A stretch of 64,000 nt of DNA from Verrucomicrobiaceae bacterium (GTDB lineage Bacteria > Verrucomicrobiota > Verrucomicrobiia > Verrucomicrobiales > Verrucomicrobiaceae), in contig JAEUHN010000031.1 of the NCBI GenBank assembly GCA_016795365.1, positions 124,001 through 188,000 of the forward strand, given 5' to 3'. The notes below the pieces were generated by a model. It ran no database searches, was not told the origin of the DNA, and saw only the letters and a list, made by a program, of their open reading frames with translations. Both the position numbers and the translations under genes were made by a program. Each line of letters begins with the position of its first letter. Position 1 is the stretch's first letter. This document shows positions 35,448-44,470 of the stretch, piece after piece.

Positions 35448-35484
35448 TCAGAGCGGAAGGGAATCACATCCCATTGCTCTCTGA
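35448..35484. repeat. Hairpin between convergent genes
   Basis: TCAGAGC (35448-35454) pairs with GCTCTCTGA (35476-35484, two unpaired bases) and GGGA pairs with TCCC inside. It fills the gap between two convergent genes and ends directly at the stop codon of the minus-strand gene. It could stop transcription from both sides but has no U-tract. Confidence 0.35.
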
Positions 35485-38400
35485 TCATTCCACCAAGGAC
35501 CGTAGGCGATAGAACGTGGGTGAGCCACCGGCAGGTGATTCCACTGTTAGTGTGCGAACCACGCCGGTGCTTTCGCTGATCGTTGCAGTTCCGGTGGGCA
35601 CATAGCCGTTAACGGAGGTGGCCAATGGTGTCCAGGTCACGAGGTCGGGGCTGCATTCGACGATCAAGGTCACCCCGCGCGCGGCACTGTTCCGCTGGGT
35701 GGTGATACGGGCGGTATTGCCGATCAACTGGAAGCTAAAGGGCGTGCTGGCGTTGCCAGTGATGAACTCGATGAGGTTCGGGATGCCATTGCCGTTCGCA
35801 TCGTGGCCAGGGCCGTTGAGCGCAGGATTCGAGAGCTGAGCAGGTGTGAGGTTGGCGTTGCGCCAGGTGAAGAACGTCTCGGGATTGGGCGCGACGTAGA
35901 GGGCGTTGATCTCGGGCTGGGTCAAAGCGCGGCGGTAGATGCGCAGATCGTCGATCTGGCCCAGCCAGCCGTTCCACCCGGCGCTCATGCCGCCGATACG
36001 CAGCAGTTCACTTACCGTGCCGCCTGCACCGGTGTTGAAGGTGGTGCTTTGCGTGCCGTGGTCGAGATAGACGCGAGTGCGCCAGGTGCCGGCATCGTTA
36101 AAGTTCACCATCGTGACGAGATGCCATTCTCCATCGCTGATCGGGCTGGCGATGGTGCCGCCATATTGATTGCCATTGATGCCCTGGAGCTGGCTTGGCG
36201 CGATCCAGAGCCGATGTTGCACCTGGTAGGGATCACCGCCGTCTTTGCCGAAGAGAATGTTGTAGCCAGTCGCCGTCGTGCGGCACCACACAGACATCGT
36301 GAAGGCATCGCCACGCGGATTGAGATTGAGGTCGGACTGGTTCGCAGGCGTGAAGTTCGTCATGCCATCGCTGGTCGATGCAGGGCCATACGCGCCGCCG
36401 AAGCGGCCATTCGCGATCCATTGCGCACCCGTGACGGTGGTGGCGTGATTGTTGCCCGCGGACGCACTGTCCCAGATTCGTGTGCCACTGCCTTCATCAA
36501 AGGTGTAGTGCAGGATGAGATCGGGATCGTTCACGAAGCCACCGATGGGAGCGATGCTGAGCGTGAGCGACTGCGTGTCGCTACCGGAGGCATCGGTGAC
36601 ACGCACGACGATCTCGGCGCGTGCAGCTGTCGTTGGTGTGCCGCTGAGCACGCCGGTCGATGAAAGCGTGATCCCTGCGGGCAGAACGCCACTGTCGAGA
36701 CTCCAGGTGCGCGTGGAAGTGCCGCCGGTGGCCGCGAGCGCGACGCTGTAAGCCGACTCGACAGTGCCTGTGGGCAAGGTGGTGGTCGTGATGGTGAGCG
36801 GACCATTCACCGTGAGCACGGCGGGTGTGGAAACCACACTGCCTTGCGCGTTGGTGATGGTGCAGGTGTAGCTGCCCGCATCGCTGAGTTGCACGGCGTT
36901 GATTTGAAACTCGGGGCTGTTGGTGCCCACGACGGTGGTGCCGCGCCGCCACTCATACGTGAACGGGCCGGTGCCGCTGACGGCGACAACGAAGTTCAAC
37001 GCATTGCCCACCGCGAGCGTGGTTGAACTCGGTTCGCTCACGATGCTCGGTGCCTGCGGCGAAGGAGGCGTGGGCGGTGGCAGAGGAGTGCCGCTGGCAT
37101 CGCGGCCATCGAGCTGCGTGAGATAGGCGACGAGGTTGTCGCGATCCGTGGTGCTCAGCGTCTGCACCACGCGATGCGGTTGAGCTTGCGCGAGCACGTT
37201 CGCATTCGCCACGAGCAGCACATTGATCTGATGCGGACCACCATTGGTGCGCTGGATCTCGATGGTGTTCGTCGCACCCGCATTGAGCGGAGCCTCGATA
37301 CTAAACCAACGCCAGCCGCTGGTCTGCCAGCTGTTGTCCGGCGACTGCTGAAGCGTGGTGATGCTCTGCGACACACCGTTGATGATGAGGTTCGCCGTGC
37401 CGCTGTTGTAGTGGCGCACGTAGCGGAAGGTGATACGCGCATCGCCGCCGTCGCCGCCATCAATGCCCGTGAAGCGCACGGACGCGGTGCCGGTGTCATT
37501 GAGGTAGGCCGCCGCGCCGCCGAACATGCCGCGAATGGCACCGCCACCGCCCTCCGCAGGCGAGTCACTGATCGTTCCTGCGGGACCAATGTATTGTCCG
37601 GTGGAGCCATACGTCAGCGCGCCGCCTGCGTAGCTGAAGACCTCGTTCAAGTTCGCAGCTTGGCCGTGATGGAGATAAACGCGTGTGGCGTGCAAGCCGT
37701 GGAGCGTGGGCGTGTCGATGCCTGGCAGCGTTTGTCCGAGCCGTGAACCACTGAGCGTGGACTGCGTGCCCACGTTGATGAGCGTGTTGTTGATGAAACT
37801 CGTGCCCGCGTGACAGCTCGCGCAGTTTTGCGCAGCGAAGACGGCTTGTCCGCCGATCGCTGCGGCAGTGAGCGTGCCGTTCGTATTGCGATTCGGACTG
37901 CGCGGTGTGTGCTCGGGTGTAAGCGAGGTGACATAGGCCGCGAGCGCATCGAGATCAGCGCTGAGGCCTGCTTTGCCACTGGCTGGACTCGGATGCTGCG
38001 TGGCGAACTGCTGAGGCGAGAGATTCAAAAAGCCTGTGCCACCAAACGGGCCGCGAATGTCGTGCTCGAAGTCCTGAATCTCATCGAAGTTGCCGCTCCA
38101 ATGCACCGCGCCATGGCCGATGCCGCTGCGTCCACGCAGGTCCGTGGTGCGGCGCAGACCTTCGCCGCGTCCGGTAAAATCCCACACGCGACCATCGTGA
38201 CCGCCATCGACGTGGCACGTCGCGCACGAGATGTAGCTGTCCGCGCTCATGCGAGGATCAGCGGCGTTGTAGAAGATGCGTTTGCCCTGCAAGACCTGCG
38301 TGGTGAGCAACTCCGTCGTGACGGTGTTCGTCGTTGCGATGAGCGGCAGCGTGGTGCGGTTCTCGCCGAGCAGAGCTTGTGCATTGCGCACGGTCACGGT

Positions 38401-41328
38401 GCGACCCATGAAGTCCTGCGTGAAGAGGCGATTGCTCGTTGCATCAATCAGCAAGCCCTGCGGCGCGAGTCCGGTGCCAGCCTCGATGGTGCGCACGACA
38501 GGCGAGGTCAAGGTGGAGCCCGTCGTGTTGTCGCTGTCCACTTGCTGAATGCCCAGCGCATCGAGTCCCACGACTTGATTGTTGCCTTGCAGTGTCACCA
38601 GCAAGGTGTCGCCAAGCGGCGTGTAGGCCACGGCGGTCGGGCTGTCGCTGTTGTCGAAATCGCGGCGCGTGTGCCGGATCTCGGCCTGCGGATTGGGCGC
38701 GGTGTTGGTGAGGTTGAGGAAGGAGATCACCGCCCGCGCAGTCGTTTCGTGCGTGAGATTGCCCACACCGAAGCCAGTGCCGCGGAAGGTGTTGTCCTGC
38801 TTCGATACGACGGCAGCGCGTGTGCCATCGGGCGAGATGGCGATGCCCGCGAGGTAGTTCGGCACACCTGAGGCGCGGTCGCCGCCATCAATCGTGTTGG
38901 CGAGGCTCAGCGTGAAGAGTCTCACAAAGCCAAGCGTGGCATTGAACTCGCCGACTTCTCCTTGCAGCTCGGACGAGATGAAACGCGTCACCAGCACGCG
39001 TGTGCCATCGGCGCTGATGGCGATAGCGCGCGGTGTGTTCACCGGGATGGAAATCAGCGGAGCCGCCGCAGGATTGGCTGCGGTGTAGCGATGCACGCGG
39101 CCCGAGCCTTGAAGCGTGAGATACAGCAGCGAGCCGTTCGGCGATGGCGCGACTCCATACGGTGCGCTGCCATAAGGAAGCGTGATCGTGCTGAACGTGG
39201 TGCCGTCGGCGTTCAAGATCCGGATCTCATCCGAGCGATGGCAGGTCACCCAGTAGCGACCATTCGCATCGCGCGCGATGCTGCGCGGGTTCACGCCGAC
39301 CGCGTGTTCGGCGATCTTTGCACCGGTCTCGGCATCGAGCACTGTCACAGTGTTCGCATCAGGATTCACCGACCACACACGACGGCCTCCTGGATCATCG
39401 CCCACTGTGATCGTCGAGCTTTGCGTAGGACGCGGAGAGGCTGGCGGCGCGGTGATGACGAGCAGTGAAAGCGATGACGCAGCGATGCTCCCCGTGGCAT
39501 CGCGGGCCTGCGCGAGCACGCGTGGACGACCTGCCGTGGTGTAAGTGAAGTTGGCCGTCGTGCTCGTGCTCCACGCGCTCCAGTTGCCGTCGAAGTTGTA
39601 GCGATACTCAAGCGTGCCTGTGCCGGTCGCTGCCGCGGTGACGGTGATCTGCGTGTTCGGCGCAGGCTGATAGTTGCTCGCGGTGAAGCTGGTGAAAGCA
39701 GGGGGCGGATTCGCATTGATGCCGCCGCCCGTGGAGAAGCGGAAGGAGTAGGGCTCGATGTAGTTGCTCGCCGCATCGCGGAAACCAATCTGCAGCGCGG
39801 GGTTCGAGAGGAAGTCCACCTGGTAGGTCGTGTTCGCGTCCAGTGGCGCATCCGGCGTGAAGGTCATGTTGCCGGAGAAGTCGTGGATCAAAAAGCCGGG
39901 CACGAATGCGCCCAGCGTGTCATTTGCGCCGACCGGCCGCACGGTGAAGTCGATGCCGTTTCGCGGGCCGCCGTTTCGCGGATGCTCGTGCACGAGGAAG
40001 CTCAGCGGCGCATGACGCGGGTAGTTCGTGCGGTTCGCCTGCGGGATGTGATAGCTCACACGCGGCGGCGTGGTGTCCGCAGCTTGCTGATGCACCCACA
40101 CACCGAGACCTTGATTCGTGTTCGGGATCGGATAGCCGCCGGTGAGCCAGAGATTGCCGAGCGGCAGCGACATCTGCGAAGTGTTCACGCCGACGATGGA
40201 GTTCGCAGGCAAGGCAGGCGCTCCAACAGGTCGCGGCGGATTGAGTTCATTCAGCGACAACACGATCGGGTTCGCATCGCCCGCGATGAACCGAGTCATG
40301 TCGATCTTGCGATTGTGGATGAAGCCGAACTGATCCTGATAAACCGGATACGAGGCATTGGTGAAACCCGGAATCGTGAGCGTGGCAATGGTTTGCACCG
40401 CGCCGCTGCCCGCCGGATGCGCAGCCTGCGTAATGTCCGCCGCGATGAGGATGTCCGTCGTGCTGCCGATGACATACAAGCCCGTGCCATCGCTGAAAAG
40501 GTTCGGCCAGTAGCCCTGGAAGCCGCCGCTGAGCGAGCCGACAAACTGCGGCGTGACGCTGTCATTGTTCGGGTCCGCGTCATCCATGTTGTTGTAGGCA
40601 AGGCGATACACCACTACGCCGTCGTTGCCGCTGATGCCGCTGCGCGCGTAGATGAGAAGGTCGCCGAAGAACATCGGATGCCAGTCGCCACCACCGAAGG
40701 CGCCGACATGATCGAAGGTGGCAAGCACACGGCTTTGCACCTGACCATTCAGGCCGATGCTTTGCTTCGTGATCGTCATGTCCGAGTCCGGCGTGCCATA
40801 CCAGAGCAGCGTGGACTGCCAAGGCCCCGACTGGCTGCTGCGATTGTAGAGCAGCGGCAGATTGATCAAGCCAGGGATGCCATTGGTGCCGCCCAGTTCC
40901 ACGAGTCCGCCGAATCCATTCACGCGAATCGGCGCTGGCAGGAGCAGATTGCCGTATTGCGCCGTGCCGTGCGCGTTCCAGCCGTAGTTGTCCTGAATCC
41001 ACAGGTTGTTCGGATAGCTCAAGCCAAAGTCCGAAGGCAGCCTGCGCACCGGATTCGCCGGATCGCTGATGTCATACACCCGCAGGCTCAAGTCCGAGCC
41101 CGGACGCGATCCCGGTGACTCCGCACCAACGATGATCCAGCCGTTGAGGTAGTTGATCGATGTCGTGCGCCCGATCGGCTCCGAGCCGTTCGTGATCGGA
41201 TGCGAGAGCAACGTCCCCGGCGTTTCGGCGCGCGGGGCGTTGTTGAAGCCGGTCGTCGTCACCTGCGCAGCTGCAGTGACGGCGAGTCCGAGGCAAAGCA
41301 GGACTGTCTTTGAAAAGGTGGGGGGCAT
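35485..41328 (-). CDS. Giant secreted multidomain protein with di-haem cytochrome c, beta-propeller, Ig and LamG modules
   Basis: The 1947-residue protein has a signal peptide (MPPTFSKTVLLCLGLAVTAAAQ), an N-terminal propeller-like part (to about 540), Ig-like strands (about 545-640), a YVTN-type beta-propeller (about 640-985: VTVLDAETGAKIAEHAVGVN), a cytochrome-c-peroxidase/MauG-like part with two haem sites (CATCH about 1040, CASCH about 1171), an Ig domain (about 1425-1510), a putative-Ig/He_PIG module (about 1513-1600), a LamG/concanavalin domain (about 1616-1793) and the C-terminal GNGIPNLIEF / FYRLR module. Such fusions bind glycans and carry electrons, a role inferred only from domains. 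Single gene, convergent with the FG-GAP protein. Confidence 0.85.
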   Translation of the reverse strand: MPPTFSKTVLLCLGLAVTAAAQVTTTGFNNAPRAETPGTLLSHPITNGSEPIGRTTSINYLNGWIIVGAESPGSRPGSDLSLRVYDISDPANPVRRLPSDFGLSYPNNLWIQDNYGWNAHGTAQYGNLLLPAPIRVNGFGGLVELGGTNGIPGLINLPLLYNRSSQSGPWQSTLLWYGTPDSDMTITKQSIGLNGQVQSRVLATFDHVGAFGGGDWHPMFFGDLLIYARSGISGNDGVVVYRLAYNNMDDADPNNDSVTPQFVGSLSGGFQGYWPNLFSDGTGLYVIGSTTDILIAADITQAAHPAGSGAVQTIATLTIPGFTNASYPVYQDQFGFIHNRKIDMTRFIAGDANPIVLSLNELNPPRPVGAPALPANSIVGVNTSQMSLPLGNLWLTGGYPIPNTNQGLGVWVHQQAADTTPPRVSYHIPQANRTNYPRHAPLSFLVHEHPRNGGPRNGIDFTVRPVGANDTLGAFVPGFLIHDFSGNMTFTPDAPLDANTTYQVDFLSNPALQIGFRDAASNYIEPYSFRFSTGGGINANPPPAFTSFTASNYQPAPNTQITVTAAATGTGTLEYRYNFDGNWSAWSTSTTANFTYTTAGRPRVLAQARDATGSIAASSLSLLVITAPPASPRPTQSSTITVGDDPGGRRVWSVNPDANTVTVLDAETGAKIAEHAVGVNPRSIARDANGRYWVTCHRSDEIRILNADGTTFSTITLPYGSAPYGVAPSPNGSLLYLTLQGSGRVHRYTAANPAAAPLISIPVNTPRAIAISADGTRVLVTRFISSELQGEVGEFNATLGFVRLFTLSLANTIDGGDRASGVPNYLAGIAISPDGTRAAVVSKQDNTFRGTGFGVGNLTHETTARAVISFLNLTNTAPNPQAEIRHTRRDFDNSDSPTAVAYTPLGDTLLVTLQGNNQVVGLDALGIQQVDSDNTTGSTLTSPVVRTIEAGTGLAPQGLLIDATSNRLFTQDFMGRTVTVRNAQALLGENRTTLPLIATTNTVTTELLTTQVLQGKRIFYNAADPRMSADSYISCATCHVDGGHDGRVWDFTGRGEGLRRTTDLRGRSGIGHGAVHWSGNFDEIQDFEHDIRGPFGGTGFLNLSPQQFATQHPSPASGKAGLSADLDALAAYVTSLTPEHTPRSPNRNTNGTLTAAAIGGQAVFAAQNCASCHAGTSFINNTLINVGTQSTLSGSRLGQTLPGIDTPTLHGLHATRVYLHHGQAANLNEVFSYAGGALTYGSTGQYIGPAGTISDSPAEGGGGAIRGMFGGAAAYLNDTGTASVRFTGIDGGDGGDARITFRYVRHYNSGTANLIINGVSQSITTLQQSPDNSWQTSGWRWFSIEAPLNAGATNTIEIQRTNGGPHQINVLLVANANVLAQAQPHRVVQTLSTTDRDNLVAYLTQLDGRDASGTPLPPPTPPSPQAPSIVSEPSSTTLAVGNALNFVVAVSGTGPFTYEWRRGTTVVGTNSPEFQINAVQLSDAGSYTCTITNAQGSVVSTPAVLTVNGPLTITTTTLPTGTVESAYSVALAATGGTSTRTWSLDSGVLPAGITLSSTGVLSGTPTTAARAEIVVRVTDASGSDTQSLTLSIAPIGGFVNDPDLILHYTFDEGSGTRIWDSASAGNNHATTVTGAQWIANGRFGGAYGPASTSDGMTNFTPANQSDLNLNPRGDAFTMSVWCRTTATGYNILFGKDGGDPYQVQHRLWIAPSQLQGINGNQYGGTIASPISDGEWHLVTMVNFNDAGTWRTRVYLDHGTQSTTFNTGAGGTVSELLRIGGMSAGWNGWLGQIDDLRIYRRALTQPEINALYVAPNPETFFTWRNANLTPAQLSNPALNGPGHDANGNGIPNLIEFITGNASTPFSFQLIGNTARITTQRNSAARGVTLIVECSPDLVTWTPLATSVNGYVPTGTATISESTGVVRTLTVESPAGGSPTFYRLRSLVE

Positions 41329-41526
41329 GGCTGCTGTTTCTTGCTCAAAGCCCGGGTGCGGTTACACTTTGCCACAGAAAAAGTGTCGCCAGCAACCGAT
41401 CACCGTGATTCCAGGCAAAAACTCACCGTCGCGCGCTTGACCCGGCCCGCTCCGTGGGCACATGCAAGCTCTCTGCATGCCCCCTCTCTCGCTCACCCCT
41501 CTCGTTGTCATTGAAGGAGGTCCTCT

Positions 41527-42495
41527 ATGACCTCCGGCCTCATCGCTCTGCTCGATGACATCACCGCGATCGCCAAGGTCGCCGCGACCTCCATTGATGA
41601 TGCGAGCGTGGTCGCCGCCAAAGCGGGCAGCAAGGCCGCGGGCATCGTTATTGATGATGCAGCGGTCACGCCGCGCTACGTCGTGGGACTCTCTGCCGAA
41701 CGTGAGGTGCCGATCATCGCGAAGATCGCCAAGGGCTCGCTCAAGAACAAACTGATCATCCTTCTGCCTGGCGCGCTGATCCTCAGTCTGGTGGCACCGT
41801 GGGTGATCACGCCGCTGCTGATGCTCGGCGGCGCGTTCCTCTGCATGGAAGGCCATCACAAAGTCATGGACCTCATCCGTCCCGGCCATCACGACGACGG
41901 TGAAGCCGAAGAGGCCAAGCCGATGACTGCCGAGGAACTGGAGAACGATCGCGTGGAGAGCGCCATCCGCACGGATCTCATTCTCTCCGCTGAAATCATG
42001 GCCATCACACTCGCGGGCGTTTCCGAGTCGCCGCTCTGGATGCAAGCCATCGTGCTCGCCGTGGTCGGCCTTGGCATGACGCTGCTGGTTTATGGTGCTG
42101 TCGCTCTCATCGTCAAAGCTGACGACGCGGGCGTGGCGCTCGCCAAGTCCGGCACGGGCGTCATCCGCGCCGCAGGACGCGCGCTGGTGCATGGCATGCC
42201 GCTGTTTTTGAAAGCGCTGAGTCTGGTCGGCATGGTGGCGATGCTGTGGGTCGGCGGTGGCATCCTCGTTCACGGGCTGCATCAACTCGGCGTCCATGGC
42301 CCCGAAGAAGCCATTCATCATGCCGGTGAAGCGTTCGCCAACTTGCTCCCGTCCATGCATGGCTTCCTCAACTGGTTCGCTCAGGCGGGCATCGCTGCGG
42401 TGCTCGGCGTGATCGTCGGCGGCATCGTTGATCTGTTTGTGAAGCATGTGCTCTCTCCGCTCGTTGCGCGATTCAAAGGCAAGAAGGGCGTATAA
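41527..42495 (+). CDS. DUF808 family membrane protein
   Basis: The 322-residue protein matches DUF808 (E. coli YedI) over its whole length: the opening MTSGLIALLDDITAIAKVAA, then AAKAGSKAAGIVIDDAAVTP, the VGLSAEREVPIIAKIAKGSL segment, KNKLIILLPGALILS helix and EGHHKVMDL. There are about five to six membrane helices. It has the best ribosome site in the window: AAGGAGGT at 41514-41521, 5 nt before ATG 41527. It converges with kdpE. Function in the family is unknown. Confidence 0.92.
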   Translation: MTSGLIALLDDITAIAKVAATSIDDASVVAAKAGSKAAGIVIDDAAVTPRYVVGLSAEREVPIIAKIAKGSLKNKLIILLPGALILSLVAPWVITPLLMLGGAFLCMEGHHKVMDLIRPGHHDDGEAEEAKPMTAEELENDRVESAIRTDLILSAEIMAITLAGVSESPLWMQAIVLAVVGLGMTLLVYGAVALIVKADDAGVALAKSGTGVIRAAGRALVHGMPLFLKALSLVGMVAMLWVGGGILVHGLHQLGVHGPEEAIHHAGEAFANLLPSMHGFLNWFAQAGIAAVLGVIVGGIVDLFVKHVLSPLVARFKGKKGV

Positions 42496-42530
42496 CGGCT
42501 CGCCTCGGGCAGGCCGCAGCGCCGTGTATC

Positions 42531-43193
42531 TCACCGCTCCACGAGCCGGTAGCCAATGCCAGGCTCGTTTTGGATTTCCAGGCGGCTGCCTTCGAGCTTT
42601 TTGCGAAGGTGGTTGGCATAGACGCGGAGGTAGTTGGACTGCTGCTCGGACTGCGGGCCCCAGACGGCGCGGAGGAGTTGCTTGAGCGTGACGACTTTGC
42701 CCGCGTGCTTCACGAGCTGGGCGAGCATGGAGTATTCGGTGGGCGTGAGCTTCAAAGGCTCGCCGGAGAGCGTGGCGGCGTGGTGGGCGGGATCGAGGGC
42801 CAGCGGGCCGATTTCGAGATTTGCGGCCTCGTCGTTGCTGTGTCGGCGCTGGATGGCCGTGAGCCGGGCGAGGAGTTCGGCGGTGCTGAAGGGCTTGGTG
42901 ACGTAGTCGTCGGCTCCGGCGTCGAAGGCGGCGAGCTTCATCGACTCCTGGTCGCGCACGCTGAGGATGAGCACGGGCACGGGGCTCCATTCGCGCAGTC
43001 GCTTCAGCACCTCCACACCGTCCATGTCTGGCAGGCCGAGGTCGAGGATGATTGCATCGGGTTTGTGAAACACGGCGGCTTGCAGGCCGAGGGTGCCTTT
43101 TTCAGCCTCACGGACGGTGTAGCCCTTCGACGCCAGCGCCAGCTTGAGCAGGCGGCGGATCTGGATTTCGTCGTCGATGATGAGCGCGGTCAT
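42531..43193 (-). CDS. kdpE: KDP operon response regulator KdpE
   Basis: KdpE is the OmpR-type activator of the potassium-scavenging kdp genes. The receiver domain (residues 1-118) has the acidic pocket IIDDE, the phosphoacceptor Asp51 in IILDLGLPDMDG, and Lys in DDYVTKPFS; the winged-helix DNA-binding domain (about 130-218) has LTPTEYSMLAQLVKHAGKVV and the typical C-terminal YLRVYANHLRKKLE and GIGYRLVE. It overlaps kdpD by 4 bp (ATGA). Last gene of the operon. Confidence 0.95.
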   Translation of the reverse strand: MTALIIDDEIQIRRLLKLALASKGYTVREAEKGTLGLQAAVFHKPDAIILDLGLPDMDGVEVLKRLREWSPVPVLILSVRDQESMKLAAFDAGADDYVTKPFSTAELLARLTAIQRRHSNDEAANLEIGPLALDPAHHAATLSGEPLKLTPTEYSMLAQLVKHAGKVVTLKQLLRAVWGPQSEQQSNYLRVYANHLRKKLEGSRLEIQNEPGIGYRLVER

Positions 43194-44446
43194 GGTGTAA
43201 AACGAACTTCCAAGTTCGTTGGCGAAGGGAGGTCATGGGGAACGAATTTGGAAGTTCGTTTTACTTCGATCACAAACTCCGCGCCGCCTTCGGGGTGGTT
43301 TCGAGCGGTAATGTCACCACCGAGGGCCTGCACAAAGCCTCGCGCGATGGTGAGACCGAGCCCGGTGCCGCCAGCGGGTGAGCCGGGAGCGCGGCAGAAC
43401 TTCTCAAAGACGGATTTCTCCATGCCGGGTGGCAAACCGGGGCCGTGATCGCGAAGAATGAGTCGCAGTGTTTGATCGACCAACGTGGCGCTGATTTCGA
43501 TCTTCGTCCCCTCCAGCGTGTAGATCGCCGCATTGTGCAGGATGTTGGCGAGAGCCTGCGTGAGCAGCGCGTGATCGAGTTTCACCAGCGGAAGATAATC
43601 CGGCAGATGAAGTGTCACGGGATGCGACTCCAGCGGCTTGCCGACGGCCTGACGAGCGGCGTTGATGACATCGCTTAAATCACACCAGTCGAGGTGTGGC
43701 TTGAGCACATCGGATTCGAGCTGGGTCATGTGCAGCAGGTTGTCCACCACGCGCTGGAGGCGCTGAGAGGCGGTGGTGATCTCGTCGAGGTAAGGGCCAG
43801 AAGTGCCGCTCATGCCTTCCACAGCGGCATTGATCACGGCGATGGGCGTTTTGAGTTCGTGCGAGATGCTGTCGAGCAATGTGCGATGGAGTTTCTCGGA
43901 GTGGGCGAGCATCTCGGCATGGCTCACGGCTTGGATGAAGTGCTCTTTTTCCAACACAAGCGCGAGTTGCAGCGCGAAGGCCTCGATCATCTGCCGCGTG
44001 GCAAAGTCGAGCCGTTGATCGCGATGAAACTGCACGCCGAGCACACCGATGAGCGAGGTGGCCGTTTGCAACGGAAACCACGTCGCAGCGGACTCGGGCA
44101 AGGTGTCGGTGTGGCGACCGGCTGCTTGTTTGTTTCCGTAAACCCAAGTGACGACGCCCCATTCTTTGGCGCTGGGCTGGAAGGTGCTCGCCGGATGCGC
44201 CACCGACGGGAGCGAGCGGTCGTTCTCGCGCACGACGAGGGCTGTGTCGGCCCGCAGCAGCTCATTGATCGTGCGCAGCGCCTCGGCGAGACCTTTGGCG
44301 GGCTCGGCGGCGAGTGCGGCGCTTTGCGTGACTCGCAGGAGAGCATCGGTTTGACGTGCGCGGCGTCGCTCCGCGGCCTCTCGCAGCCGCAGACGGCTGG
44401 TGAGGCTGCCCATGCTCAGCGCGACGATGAAGAAGAGGCCGAACAT
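43190..44446 (-). CDS. kdpD: KdpD C-terminal half: histidine kinase part of a split sensor
   Basis: The 418-residue frame holds the rest of KdpD: MFGLFFIVALSMGSLTSRLR (end of the fourth membrane helix), a GAF-like domain (about 45-175), HisKA with phospho-His in LLDSISHELKTPIAV (about 215), and the ATPase domain with N box ALANILHNAAIYT, G1 LRDHGPGLP and G2 GTGLGLTIARG. The frame continues in register upstream: eight codons (INKAEDWI) and then one TAA separate it from the KdpD N-terminal gene. The last 22 residues (from KRTSKFV) are made by an inverted repeat (43197-43264). Without readthrough or reinitiation this product would lack the K-sensing N-terminal part. Confidence 0.85.
   Translation of the reverse strand: MFGLFFIVALSMGSLTSRLRLREAAERRRARQTDALLRVTQSAALAAEPAKGLAEALRTINELLRADTALVVRENDRSLPSVAHPASTFQPSAKEWGVVTWVYGNKQAAGRHTDTLPESAATWFPLQTATSLIGVLGVQFHRDQRLDFATRQMIEAFALQLALVLEKEHFIQAVSHAEMLAHSEKLHRTLLDSISHELKTPIAVINAAVEGMSGTSGPYLDEITTASQRLQRVVDNLLHMTQLESDVLKPHLDWCDLSDVINAARQAVGKPLESHPVTLHLPDYLPLVKLDHALLTQALANILHNAAIYTLEGTKIEISATLVDQTLRLILRDHGPGLPPGMEKSVFEKFCRAPGSPAGGTGLGLTIARGFVQALGGDITARNHPEGGAEFVIEVKRTSKFVPHDLPSPTNLEVRFTP
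43197..43264. repeat. Inverted repeat at the 3' end of kdpD
   Basis: Two 24-bp arms (43197-43220, GTAAAACGAACTTCCAAGTT...; 43241-43264, its reverse complement with one mismatch) are separated by 20 bp. Each arm is itself a palindrome (AACGAACTT-CC-AAGTTCGTT). The element provides the last residues and stop of kdpD, and ends 4 bp from the kdpE start codon. Confidence 0.8.
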
Positions 44447-44470
44447 GATCCAGTCCTCGGCCTTGTTGAT

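Noticed and set aside
39883-41118. 411-codon plus-strand frame opposite the 1947-residue gene
   Set aside because: It is antisense to a clear multidomain gene with haem motifs and has an Arg/Ala/His-biased, non-protein-like sequence.
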